Below, piece after piece: positions 15,843 to 24,512 of a stretch of 64,000 nucleotides of DNA; the first letter of the stretch is position 1, and each line of letters starts with the position of its first letter. The notes under the pieces are model-generated. The model was not told the DNA's origin, did not search any database, and was given only the letters and a program-made list of their open reading frames with translations. The position numbers and the translations under genes were made by a program. Source of the stretch: an uncultured Paenibacillus sp. (GTDB lineage Bacteria > Bacillota > Bacilli > Paenibacillales > Paenibacillaceae); the NCBI GenBank assembly GCA_937895345.1, contig CALAWP010000101.1, forward strand, positions 1 through 64,000, in the 5' to 3' direction.

Positions 15843-17849
15843 TCATGCTCCGCCGCTGGCGGGCGGAAAGTGGTATTCTCCGCGGTAATTGGATGCATTA
15901 TAGGCCGGGTATTTGATCGGCCGATAATTATGTCCGGGAGGGGCGTCCCTGTCCTGCGTATAAATAAACATGACGTCGGCGTCCCAGAGCACAAGCTCGT
16001 CCCGTCCGTCTCCGGTCAGATCAATCGCCTCCGCGCACAGCTCCGGATGCCCGTCATTCGGAAATACAACGACTCGTTCCCCGCGGCCATTCATTAGACC
16101 GCCATAAGCCGTGCTCCCGTTCAACAGAATCAGATCCGTGCCGTCGCCCGTCCAGTTGACAGGCGTGATCAAATTCCCGTTCGTGCCCGGCTCGAACTGA
16201 TGCAGAATCGTCCCGTCGTAATCCATGATGTAGAGTATGCCCTGGCTGCCCCAATAGGTCGTTGCCGCAATCTGGAGACCCGTCAGCTCGGGCCGATAAT
16301 TGCCGATACTAATCCGCTGGCCATGCCCGATCATGAGCTTGCGCAGCAGCTCCCCTTGCAGATTGGCGATCATCAGCCCTTCGTCGCCGGACACAATGGC
16401 GATATGCGGCTCCAGGTGAGAGGGATGCCATTGCCCGATAATGATTTCGTCGGTATGGTCGGTGGGCACGGGTAGCGTCCATAACAGGCGCCCGTCGTGG
16501 TCCAGCAGATGATACCCGACAAATACCTCGTCCCGCCCGTCCCCGTCGACATCGCAGGTGAACGGAAAATGCCCGGTATTGTTGCCCTGAAACTTCCACA
16601 TCGGCTGCAACTCGCGATTGAAGGCCCACAGACGGCTGTACCTGTCTTTGATCACCAGATCGGACGGTCGGTCGTGTCCCGACAGATTGGCGATACGGAT
16701 GGCGTCTACATTGACCCGGTCAAAAGCGTATTCGCCGAACGGCACGGAATGCAGAGACTCGTCCGGCTCCGCGGCCAGCGGCACGGGAATCTGTCTCTTA
16801 ACCGAACCGTCCCGGCCATCCAGAATGGTCAGCTTGAAGTCGAGCACCGCAATCACTTCGTCATACCCGTCCCCGTCGATATCGTACACCTGCAACGGCA
16901 GATCGGCGGTCAGAAGATGCATCTCGGGGTTCGTGCTGGGTTCGCCCCACTGCCACAGAACTTCCCCTTCAAGCGTGATGCCGGTCAGACAACTGATGAA
17001 GGCGTACGCATCCTTGTGCCCGCGTTTCTGATGCTGGGCCAATACGAGCTGCTTCTCGTCGCGGCCGAGCAGATGCCCGAAGCGAATTTGCCTTGCCGTA
17101 CCGAAGTTGTGCAAGTCAATGCGCTTCCACAGCCGGGGCTGCGGGTACTGCGCCCTCTGTTGCTCCAGCCGTTCCGATGCCGCTGCTTGCCGCAGCAGCC
17201 AGCTTTCGCGTTCGGCTGTCGTCATCGTGACGCGCACGTCGGTGAATTGCGCGGGCATTCGTGCGCTTAATCCGATTCGGCCGCCGTCGTAGGATTCGTC
17301 TTTTACCGTAAGCAGCACTTCGCCGTTCATGCCGGCTTGCAGGGCAGTCCCTTTGCACGTGACGGTTAGATGAAGGGGCTTATCGGTATCGTACGGAAAA
17401 GGCATGGAAGCAAGCTCGTCGAACTCCTCTTGATCGCGCCGTATCAAGACCAATCTCTGGTCGTTCAGACCGACGAAGTAATAGCGGCGGCTGTGCTGGT
17501 AGCGTACGAGCACGCCGCAGTGGCTGCGGGTCGAGAAGGGACGCAGGGTGACCGACAGGGTGTAATCGGTCCATTGCTCCTCGCCGCTGACAAGCGTGGG
17601 CCACAGATCGCCGCGAATGGCCGCCTGGGGACGGGTCTGCTCCATCCAGCGCCGGCCATTGCTATTCGTAATGATCCAGCTTGGCCCAAGCCAGCCGTAA
17701 TAGACGATGGGGTCGTACCAATTGCCGCAGTACCCTGCCGGGGGTACATAATGGTATTCGCCGGCCGCGGAATGCTTCGGATCGAACGGGAAGGCGCCCA
17801 GCGGGAAGTCCGTGAAGGTTTCGTCCCAAACAGTGATTTGATCGTTCAC
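15843..17849 (-). CDS. FG-GAP/VCBS-repeat protein with N-terminal LamG-like domain, possible polysaccharide-active enzyme
   Basis: The protein has 668 residues. Residues 1 to about 230 resemble a concanavalin-like (LamG/DUF1080) beta sandwich with the conserved HCGVLVRYQHSRRYYFVGL. The rest carries repeated calcium-binding blades: DIDGDGYDE, DVDGDGRDE, NWTGDGTD and DLTGDGRDE. Such beta-propellers occur in rhamnogalacturonan and other polysaccharide lyases. No signal peptide is present, so it would work in the cytoplasm on imported sugars. GTG 17849 has AAAGGAG 9 bases upstream; longer readings lack a site. It is the distal gene of the lipoprotein operon. Confidence 0.7.
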   Translation of the reverse strand: MNDQITVWDETFTDFPLGAFPFDPKHSAAGEYHYVPPAGYCGNWYDPIVYYGWLGPSWIITNSNGRRWMEQTRPQAAIRGDLWPTLVSGEEQWTDYTLSVTLRPFSTRSHCGVLVRYQHSRRYYFVGLNDQRLVLIRRDQEEFDELASMPFPYDTDKPLHLTVTCKGTALQAGMNGEVLLTVKDESYDGGRIGLSARMPAQFTDVRVTMTTAERESWLLRQAAASERLEQQRAQYPQPRLWKRIDLHNFGTARQIRFGHLLGRDEKQLVLAQHQKRGHKDAYAFISCLTGITLEGEVLWQWGEPSTNPEMHLLTADLPLQVYDIDGDGYDEVIAVLDFKLTILDGRDGSVKRQIPVPLAAEPDESLHSVPFGEYAFDRVNVDAIRIANLSGHDRPSDLVIKDRYSRLWAFNRELQPMWKFQGNNTGHFPFTCDVDGDGRDEVFVGYHLLDHDGRLLWTLPVPTDHTDEIIIGQWHPSHLEPHIAIVSGDEGLMIANLQGELLRKLMIGHGQRISIGNYRPELTGLQIAATTYWGSQGILYIMDYDGTILHQFEPGTNGNLITPVNWTGDGTDLILLNGSTAYGGLMNGRGERVVVFPNDGHPELCAEAIDLTGDGRDELVLWDADVMFIYTQDRDAPPGHNYRPIKYPAYNASNYRGEYHFPPASGGA

Positions 17850-17868
17850 GATATGCCGCTCCTTTCGA

Positions 17869-19380
17869 TTACCGATTGTTGTACCATTCCGTCCAGAAGG
17901 CAATCGCCTTGTCGCCGCCGGAAGCGCGATAGCGCTTGACGTAATCGTCCCAAGTCGCATCGATATCTTCGCTGCCGAACATGGATTTGGCCGTATATTC
18001 TTCCACGATGGCATCCAGGTTGTACGCCGCCAGATCCGGGTTGTAAGGCAAAGCGGCCGCGATCTCGTCCAGAACGCCGATATCGGTCGCCCTGTACAGA
18101 TTCTCCAGAACCGCCGGCTCGTAGTTGGTGCCCAGATACGATTTGACATCGTCATCCAACTGCCCGTGCTTAATCATGGAGAACGCCCAATGCAGCGGCT
18201 GCAGCTCTTTGTCGGTCAACTGGACGTTGCCGGAGCCGTCCTTGGTGTAATGCTCATTCTCGATGCCGAGATAGACATAGGCGGTTCCTTCGGGAGACAG
18301 CACCCAATCGAAGAACGACAGCAGCTTCTCTACATTTTCCGCCGTGCGGGTAATGCCCATGTAATGCCGATTCACCGAATCGTAGGCGAAGGTCGTCGCG
18401 CTTCCATCCGGACGCAGCGGCGGGTCGATGGTTATAAAGTGATCGAATGTATCCGGGGCGAATTCCCGGTTGGTCGCAAAGTGCCAGAAGCCGTTAAACA
18501 TGCCGTATTGCATCGTGCCGACCTTCTCGCGGAAGACCGAGCTGTTGGATGTCGCCCACTCCGGATCGAACACCTTGTTCTGCACAAGCTTGTTCATAAA
18601 TTTCAAATACTCCTTGTACTGCTCCGAGATGGCGGGCGGAATCACTTCCCCGTCGATTACCTTGTAGGTTTCCGCATCGAAGGCGGCTTTGAACAGCCTG
18701 CCCCCGTAACTGAGGTCGTTATTGCCGACAAGACCGTAGGTATCGTTGCGGTCATTGCCGTCCGGGTCCTGCCGGGTGAAGGCAACCAGGACGTCATAGA
18801 ACTCGTCGATCGTTTTCGGAATATCCAGTTCAAGCGCATCCAGCCATGTTTTGTTAATGTAGACGACCTGATTGAAGGCGTCGTGGCGGTGGTAAGGAAT
18901 CCCCCAGATTTCGCCGTTCTCGCCGGTCACCGGAAGCCAGGCCTCCTCTGGAATCTGCTTAAAGTTGGGATACTGGTCCAGGTAAGGACGAAGATCCACG
19001 AGCAGATCGTCATTGGCGAATTGCAGCAGTTTATTGCGATTGACCGAAGTGACCATGAAGGCGTCGGGATAATCGTTGGAAGCCATCGTGATATTGAGCT
19101 TGTCCATATAGCCGCTTGAGCCCGGCGACTCCAGATGAATTCTGACGCCTGTCTTCTCCTCCAGGAAATCAATATACTCATTATCCGACAATGACATCCC
19201 CTTCGTGTCGACGTTGAAGTCGAACATGACTTCATACGGACGGGCCGGCGCATCCGTAGACGGCGTACCGTTATTCGCGCCGGAATTGGAACCGCTTCCA
19301 GAGCTGTTGGAGCTGCAGCCCGCTGCCAGGATGGTCATCGAGAGCGCGACGAGCGGCACAAGCTGATACATTCTTTTCAT
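17869..19380 (-). CDS. Extracellular sugar-binding lipoprotein of a CUT1 ABC importer (LplA-like)
   Basis: The protein has 503 residues. A lipoprotein signal with lipobox LAAGC puts the lipidated Cys near residue 22, followed by a Ser/Gly/Asn-rich linker. The remainder is a type 1 solute-binding protein of the LplA/YtcQ family, which bind oligosaccharides for import. GGAGGT is 7 bases before the ATG at 19380. The matching permeases are at 21952-23791 on the other strand, beyond the regulator. Confidence 0.88.
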   Translation of the reverse strand: MKRMYQLVPLVALSMTILAAGCSSNSSGSGSNSGANNGTPSTDAPARPYEVMFDFNVDTKGMSLSDNEYIDFLEEKTGVRIHLESPGSSGYMDKLNITMASNDYPDAFMVTSVNRNKLLQFANDDLLVDLRPYLDQYPNFKQIPEEAWLPVTGENGEIWGIPYHRHDAFNQVVYINKTWLDALELDIPKTIDEFYDVLVAFTRQDPDGNDRNDTYGLVGNNDLSYGGRLFKAAFDAETYKVIDGEVIPPAISEQYKEYLKFMNKLVQNKVFDPEWATSNSSVFREKVGTMQYGMFNGFWHFATNREFAPDTFDHFITIDPPLRPDGSATTFAYDSVNRHYMGITRTAENVEKLLSFFDWVLSPEGTAYVYLGIENEHYTKDGSGNVQLTDKELQPLHWAFSMIKHGQLDDDVKSYLGTNYEPAVLENLYRATDIGVLDEIAAALPYNPDLAAYNLDAIVEEYTAKSMFGSEDIDATWDDYVKRYRASGGDKAIAFWTEWYNNR

Positions 19381-19565
19381 CTTTTGAACCTCCCATATCG
19401 ATTTGTTGGTCTGCTTCCATTTCATTGTAGGGGATTCGTTTCCTGTCACAATGAACAGTTATGCTTGTTATGTTCAGGATTTGCGATTCAAGCATGTACA
19501 TTTTCTTCGCTTGTGCACAGATCTCGCAATAATCGCCGCCAGGGCCGATTCCCTTGTACGAAGCC

Positions 19566-21740
19566 TCACCCCAGGTTCTGCTCTCTTCTAATGGATTTGC
19601 GGTATTCGTTCGGCGTCGTATGGTACAGCTTCTTGAAGTGCCTGATGAAGGTATGCGTCGTATCGTAACCGCATTGCTCGGCAATCTGGTAAATGGTCAA
19701 TTGATCGTTCTCCAGCAGCTTGACCGCCTTCTGCGTACGCAGCCGGATCACATAGTCCACGAAGCCGATGCCCAGATAGCTTTTCAGCACCGCGCTCAGG
19801 TAGGAGGGACTCATGGACAGCTTGTCCGCAATTTCGCCGAGCGAGATCGGGCGGTCGTAATGCTCGTCGATGTAGGAGACGATCCATTCCGCCGTGCTGT
19901 TCGTCTGCTGCTGGTTGGCGTTCAGCTGCTCGTGCAGCCAATTGCACAGCTTCAACAGGTACGCTTTTTTTTCATCGAAAAATTCATAGTTATGCAGCTT
20001 GAAAAACAAGTCTTCCTTAAAGTGGCTGTGCAAATCGATGCGATGATCCAGCGCATATTTAGTCAGATTGGACAATGCGTTGTAGAAGTAGGCATGCAGC
20101 GATTCCAGCGAGCTTGCTTCCTTCTGCAGCATCTCTTCGATCGCATTGTCCAAATTTTTCTCCACCAGGTCCATTCTTCCGTTGGCGAGGTCCTGAATCA
20201 GCGCTTGCGTCTGTTCCGCGACGAACGTCACTTCTTCGCTGTGCCGCTTCGGAATCTGACTGTACCGGATAATCGACTGCTTGCCGAACAGGCTTTTGAA
20301 GGCGAGACACTGAATCGCATGGGCATAACATTGATTCACCTCCAGCAGCTGCGAGGCGGTGTCGCTGACACCTGCGCACATGGTCAGCCCGAACTGCTGG
20401 CGCACATCGGATTGAATGTAGGCAATCTGGGACGAAATATGGGCCGGCAGCTCGTCGCTGGAATCGCCATCCGCTTGGTCGAACCCAAGCAGCATCGTAT
20501 ACTTGCCCAGCTCCGTGTTCAGCAGGTAAGCATTATATTCCAGCGCGAATGTCCATTTGATCGCGTTAAACACCGTTTTGTTCATCAGCAGCCGCTCATT
20601 GACGGGGAGTGACGAAACGGCATGATAGTAATCGTCAATCTGGAACACGATGACGCAGAATCGGGCGCTGTCCAGCCGAATATCGTATTGGAGGGCTTTC
20701 TCGGCAAAGTTTTGAATGGGACGTCCGCCCAGCAGATCCGCGATAAGTCCCGTCTGCGAATCCAGCAGCGTGAACGTGCGCTGACTCTCGTAAATACGGG
20801 TCGCCTTCTTATTCATATAGACCGTATGCAGCCATGGGAATAGGCCCATCACGACGGCGGCCGCCATAAGCAGCAGCATATACGGCCGCACTGTCGTGCG
20901 GCTGTCCGGCAGCGCGGACAATGGGATTAGCGTGAGCAGCGACCAATCGTTGTTCCCGGAACGAGATTGAATAACGACGTGTTCGCTCAGCAGAAAGCTG
21001 GATTGGTTATGACTGAAAATATGATCTTTGTTCGCCTCGAAAAAACGAAGCGTATCCTCCGAGCCCGCCAGCAGCGGCTCCTTGTTTCGGTCGACCCAGA
21101 CGATATGCGGATTGCCTTCCAGCAGCTGATCGCGAATGAACGCTTCCTTCATATTAAACGACAATGCGCTGCTGCTGTTCTTGATCAAGCTTGGAACGGC
21201 CGCAACAAAGGAAAGCATGCTTTCGGACGCCGGTTGATTGCTGCTGCGCACGCTCGAGTTTACCCACATGGGACCGGCCGGCTGCTCATAGAAGCGATCG
21301 AACACCTTCCGATGCGGGAAATCGGAAAGTCCCGAAATCACAAACGAGGTGGAGAGAATCCGGTCGATGGACTTGTTGTACAGATAAACGGAATCAATGC
21401 CGGACTGTGCCTGGATCAGACGCGTAAACTCCTTCTGAATCAGGCTGAGCCGATACATATCCTGATGCAGCTCGGCATCGGGCCGATGAATCCATTGCGT
21501 CAGCTCGCGATTGAGCAATTGCTGCTTGTAGAGCGCATCCATGCTGCCCGTGAAGAGCACCAGACTGGAGAAAGCGCGCTCATGTTGTCGTTCGCTGGCA
21601 AAAATGCGATCGTTCATTTGATTCTCGCGCATCTGACGATCATACAGCCACAGTGCGCATGCAGCAATCAACAACACGGTCAAAAAACCGATGTATAAGT
21701 AATTTTCCTTGATCGTGCCGAGACCGAAATATTTTCTCAT
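19566..21740 (-). CDS. Membrane-anchored AraC-family regulator (YesN/YtdP-like)
   Basis: The protein has 724 residues. A transmembrane helix near 12-32, an extracellular sensory region of about 250 residues and a second helix near 280-300 are followed by a cytoplasmic domain. It ends in a double helix-turn-helix AraC domain (ISLGEIADKLSMSPSYLSAVLK and IYQIAEQCGYDTTHTFIRHFKK, shown here as the two recognition segments). It probably senses an external sugar or the loaded lipoprotein and activates the transporter genes on both sides. GAAGGTG precedes the ATG at 21740. Confidence 0.88.
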   Translation of the reverse strand: MRKYFGLGTIKENYLYIGFLTVLLIAACALWLYDRQMRENQMNDRIFASERQHERAFSSLVLFTGSMDALYKQQLLNRELTQWIHRPDAELHQDMYRLSLIQKEFTRLIQAQSGIDSVYLYNKSIDRILSTSFVISGLSDFPHRKVFDRFYEQPAGPMWVNSSVRSSNQPASESMLSFVAAVPSLIKNSSSALSFNMKEAFIRDQLLEGNPHIVWVDRNKEPLLAGSEDTLRFFEANKDHIFSHNQSSFLLSEHVVIQSRSGNNDWSLLTLIPLSALPDSRTTVRPYMLLLMAAAVVMGLFPWLHTVYMNKKATRIYESQRTFTLLDSQTGLIADLLGGRPIQNFAEKALQYDIRLDSARFCVIVFQIDDYYHAVSSLPVNERLLMNKTVFNAIKWTFALEYNAYLLNTELGKYTMLLGFDQADGDSSDELPAHISSQIAYIQSDVRQQFGLTMCAGVSDTASQLLEVNQCYAHAIQCLAFKSLFGKQSIIRYSQIPKRHSEEVTFVAEQTQALIQDLANGRMDLVEKNLDNAIEEMLQKEASSLESLHAYFYNALSNLTKYALDHRIDLHSHFKEDLFFKLHNYEFFDEKKAYLLKLCNWLHEQLNANQQQTNSTAEWIVSYIDEHYDRPISLGEIADKLSMSPSYLSAVLKSYLGIGFVDYVIRLRTQKAVKLLENDQLTIYQIAEQCGYDTTHTFIRHFKKLYHTTPNEYRKSIRREQNLG

Positions 21741-21951
21741 GCTGCACCTTCCCTCATGACAAAGTTTCAAAGCGGTAGTCTATCTATTGTAGAGAGAAAT
21801 CGCCGTGAGCGAAATACTGTTCAGGACGGAATCTAAAGAAATATACATACTCAAATAAATTGACCATAGGCTTGTCCCTCCTGCGTTGCCTATGCTTAAA
21901 GTGCGGCTTGACCATTCATGAAAGACCAATAACGGGAGGGAGGAATGGGCA

Positions 21952-22908
21952 ATGGAAGATCAACGCGCTCCGGCAGCGGTCTTGCGTCGTCCGGCGAACC
22001 GGCGGTCCGGTTTCATCAACACGCTGATGAAATACCGATATTTGTACTTGATGCTGCTGCCCGGATTCGTTTGGTATTTTATTTACAAATATTTGCCCAT
22101 GTATGGATTAATTATCGCGTTCAAGGATTTCAGCTTCTCCAAGGGCATATGGGGCAGTCCCTGGGCGGGATGGAAGCATTTCGAGTTTCTGTTCTCTTAC
22201 CCTGATTTTTATCGCATTCTGAAAAATACCATCGTGCTGAACGTCATGGAGCTGCTGTTTGCGTTTCCGATGCCGATTATTCTGGCCTTGATGCTGAATG
22301 AGCTTCGCAGCATGCTGTTAAAGCGCTCCATCCAGACCATCGTTTATTTCCCGCATTTTCTTTCCTGGATCGTCTTCGGGGGAATCGTTATCCAGCTGCT
22401 GTCGCCGAACGACGGCCTCGTTAATCAACTGCGCGAGCTGGTGGGACTGGAGCCCGTTCATTACATGACACAGTCCGAATATTTCCGGCCCATTGTCATT
22501 ATATCTCTTATTCTCAAAGAGACCGGCTGGGGTGCAATCATCTTCCTGGCCGCGCTGGCCGGAATCGATCCCGCCCAATACGAAGCGGCCACGATGGACG
22601 GCGTCTCCCGCTGGCAGAAGCTAATTTACATTACGCTGCCGGGCATCCGCAACACCATTATATTGTTATTCATCCTAAAAATAGGAAGTATGCTCGATTA
22701 CGGCTTCGAGCAAATCTTCATTATGTACAATCCGACGGTCTACGATGTCGGGGATGTGCTCAGCACCTATATTTACCGGATCGGCTTGCAGGATGCCAGA
22801 TTCAGCTTGACGACGGCAATCGGCTTCTTCCAGTCCTTTATCGGACTGATCCTGATCTGGTCGGCCAACCGGATGGCCAAGAAGTACAGCGATGTGTCGA
22901 TTTGGTAA
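21952..22908 (+). CDS. CUT1 sugar ABC transporter permease (LplB-like)
   Basis: The protein has 318 residues and six transmembrane helices. The inner-membrane component signature EAATMDGVSRWQKLIYITLPG is the EAA loop that contacts the ATPase. The N-terminal LMLLPGFVWYFIYKYLPMYG is characteristic of the LplB/YtcP class. GGGAGGGAGG precedes ATG 21952. It forms one transporter with the next gene. Confidence 0.92.
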   Translation: MEDQRAPAAVLRRPANRRSGFINTLMKYRYLYLMLLPGFVWYFIYKYLPMYGLIIAFKDFSFSKGIWGSPWAGWKHFEFLFSYPDFYRILKNTIVLNVMELLFAFPMPIILALMLNELRSMLLKRSIQTIVYFPHFLSWIVFGGIVIQLLSPNDGLVNQLRELVGLEPVHYMTQSEYFRPIVIISLILKETGWGAIIFLAALAGIDPAQYEAATMDGVSRWQKLIYITLPGIRNTIILLFILKIGSMLDYGFEQIFIMYNPTVYDVGDVLSTYIYRIGLQDARFSLTTAIGFFQSFIGLILIWSANRMAKKYSDVSIW

Positions 22909-22927
22909 TGAGAGAGGAGGAGACGAA

Positions 22928-23791
22928 GTGTCCGCAAAATTTTCCATCGGCAATGCCGTCAATGGCACGTTGCTTATCCTGTTCGCTCTGCTCACATTTC
23001 TGCCGTTTTATTACGTTGTGATGGCCTCGATCAGCGAGCCCCATCTGATTCGCGAAGGCCAGCTGCTGCTGTTCCCGAGGGGATTCGATCTAACGGCCTA
23101 CCGGGTCATCTTGGAGAATGACCGGTTCCTGACCTCGTTTGTCAATACGGTGACTAGAACCGTGCTTGGACTTGCGATCAATTTGATTTTGCAGCTGACC
23201 TTCGCGTATGCGTTATCCAAGCGTTATTTGCCCGGCCGCCGATTTTTTATGGTCTACATCATCATTACCATGTTGTTTAATGGCGGCATCATCCCGACCT
23301 ATCTGATCGTCAGGGGAACGGGGCTGCTGGATACGATCTGGGCGCTTGTCATTCCGGTCGCGATGAGCACATGGAATATTATTTTATTGCGTTCCTTCTT
23401 TGAGAATGTGCCGGACAGCCTTGAGGAATCGGCCAAAATTGACGGGGCCAACGATCTGATTATTTTTTTCCGCATCTATTTGCCCTTGTCGATGGCATCG
23501 GTAACGACGATCGGCTTGTTTATCGCCGTTATGCATTGGAATACGTATATGGATGCGGTCATCTATATTCGCTCCGCCGAGTTGCAGGTGCTCCAGACGT
23601 ATCTCCGGGATATGGTCGTGCAGATGGAGATGGCGGCGACGCTGGGGGATATGGGCGTGATCAATGAAACGACCGGTTTATCGGTGCGTACCGCCGCTAT
23701 TTTCCTGACCGTCTTGCCCATTATATGCGTGTACCCATTCGTTCAAAAATACTTTGTCAAAGGCGTTACTTTGGGGGCTGTTAAGGGCTGA
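22928..23791 (+). CDS. CUT1 sugar ABC transporter permease (YtcP-like)
   Basis: The protein has 287 residues, six helices and the EAA loop EESAKIDGANDLIIFFRIYLP. It is the second permease of the importer. GTG 22928 is chosen because GAGGAGG (22914-22920) lies 7 bases upstream; the frame extends to 22892 without a site. No ATPase gene is linked. Such systems normally share a housekeeping MsmX-type ATPase, so that is expected here. Confidence 0.9.
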   Translation: MSAKFSIGNAVNGTLLILFALLTFLPFYYVVMASISEPHLIREGQLLLFPRGFDLTAYRVILENDRFLTSFVNTVTRTVLGLAINLILQLTFAYALSKRYLPGRRFFMVYIIITMLFNGGIIPTYLIVRGTGLLDTIWALVIPVAMSTWNIILLRSFFENVPDSLEESAKIDGANDLIIFFRIYLPLSMASVTTIGLFIAVMHWNTYMDAVIYIRSAELQVLQTYLRDMVVQMEMAATLGDMGVINETTGLSVRTAAIFLTVLPIICVYPFVQKYFVKGVTLGAVKG

Positions 23792-23834
23792 GCCTTTTCG
23801 ACAGCAAAGTTTTTGCAATACTCAAGTTATCAGA

Positions 23835-23940
23835 ATTTCACCATAATATTGGGTCGCACGACCTATGAAGCGGGGAGAAACGGCAACCTATCGTTGCAGC
23901 TCTAGCAGGCGGGACTTAGCTAAAGCAGTTTCATTTTACA
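23835..23940 (+). ncRNA. Candidate structured RNA before the terminator
   Basis: Three small hairpins follow each other: GGTC-GCAC-GACC, GCAAC-CTATC-GTTGC and the palindrome TTAGCTAA, separated by purine-rich single strands (AGCGGGGAGAAACGG). They end just before a strong terminator. This could be a 3' UTR structure or a metabolite-sensing leader. It does not match TPP, SAM, GEMM, glycine, purine or M-box consensus as I know them. Confidence 0.3.
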
Positions 23941-23941
23941 G

Positions 23942-23980
23942 AGCATTTGACAGGCAAGCTGCCTATCAAATGCTTTTTTA
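23942..23980 (+). terminator. Rho-independent terminator after the permease genes
   Basis: AGCATTTGA (23942-23950) pairs with TCAAATGCT (23966-23974), with an inner AGGCA/TGCCT stem and a following TTTTTTA. Confidence 0.9.
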
Positions 23981-24049
23981 TTCAAACGCTTAAGAAGAAA
24001 CGCCGATCGGAACGACAAAAAATAAGACGGAAGATGCATCGCGGCCCAT

Positions 24050-24065
24050 TTGAAAACGCTTCCGA
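24050..24065 (+). promoter_or_regulatory. Possible cre (CcpA) site
   Basis: TTGAAAACGCTTCCGA agrees with the degenerate cre consensus except at two positions. Its place upstream of an amylase gene makes catabolite control plausible. Confidence 0.35.
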
Positions 24066-24137
24066 AAACCTATTGCCTGTTGCCTTGCCGGAGCTTAAGA
24101 TCATGGTGTCGACATTGGAAATTGTTTTATCGATTGT

Positions 24138-24149
24138 GCAAACGTTTGC
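24138..24149 (+). promoter_or_regulatory. MalR-like LacI-family operator
   Basis: GCAAACGTTTGC is a perfect 12-bp palindrome with the central CG of LacI-family operators. It equals the core recognised by MalR-type maltose repressors in Bacillota. It lies 364 bases before the amylase start. Confidence 0.55.
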
Positions 24150-24156
24150 TCATCAC

Positions 24157-24296
24157 TGCTGAAACTGCACCATGCATCCGTATCTGCAGCATCGCTGCTG
24201 AATCCTGCACTATGTAACCGTACCTGCATAATCTCCTACCGAAAATGCACCAAAGTAACCGTATCTGCAGCATCGTAACTAAAACCTGCACTACCG
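24157..24296. repeat. 40-bp imperfect tandem repeat (about 3.5 copies)
   Basis: TGCAC recurs at 24166, 24206, 24246 and 24287 within the pattern TGCACyAnnnAACCGTAyCTGCA. It lies between the operator and the amylase gene. From 24297 to 24490 nothing further was recognised. Confidence 0.75.
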
Positions 24297-24512
24297 CCGT
24301 TGCTACAGCAAATCGCCCTGTGTCACACCGCCGCAACCGAACCCGCACCGCACTGGCCCGTGCCGCTGTATCGACTGCACACAACCTGCATCCGCCGCCT
24401 CTCAACGCCCTTATCCGACCCATCACGAGTTTGATGCCAATCGACAATGCCCGGAGTTCACCTGATTTTCGCAAGTCCATCCATATCCCATTCAAAAGGA
24501 GGATTTAAAAAA

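Noticed and set aside
23835..23940. Known riboswitch class (GEMM, glycine, ydaO, M-box) upstream of the amylase
   Set aside because: None of the consensus strings I know for these classes is present. It is kept only as an unassigned structured candidate.
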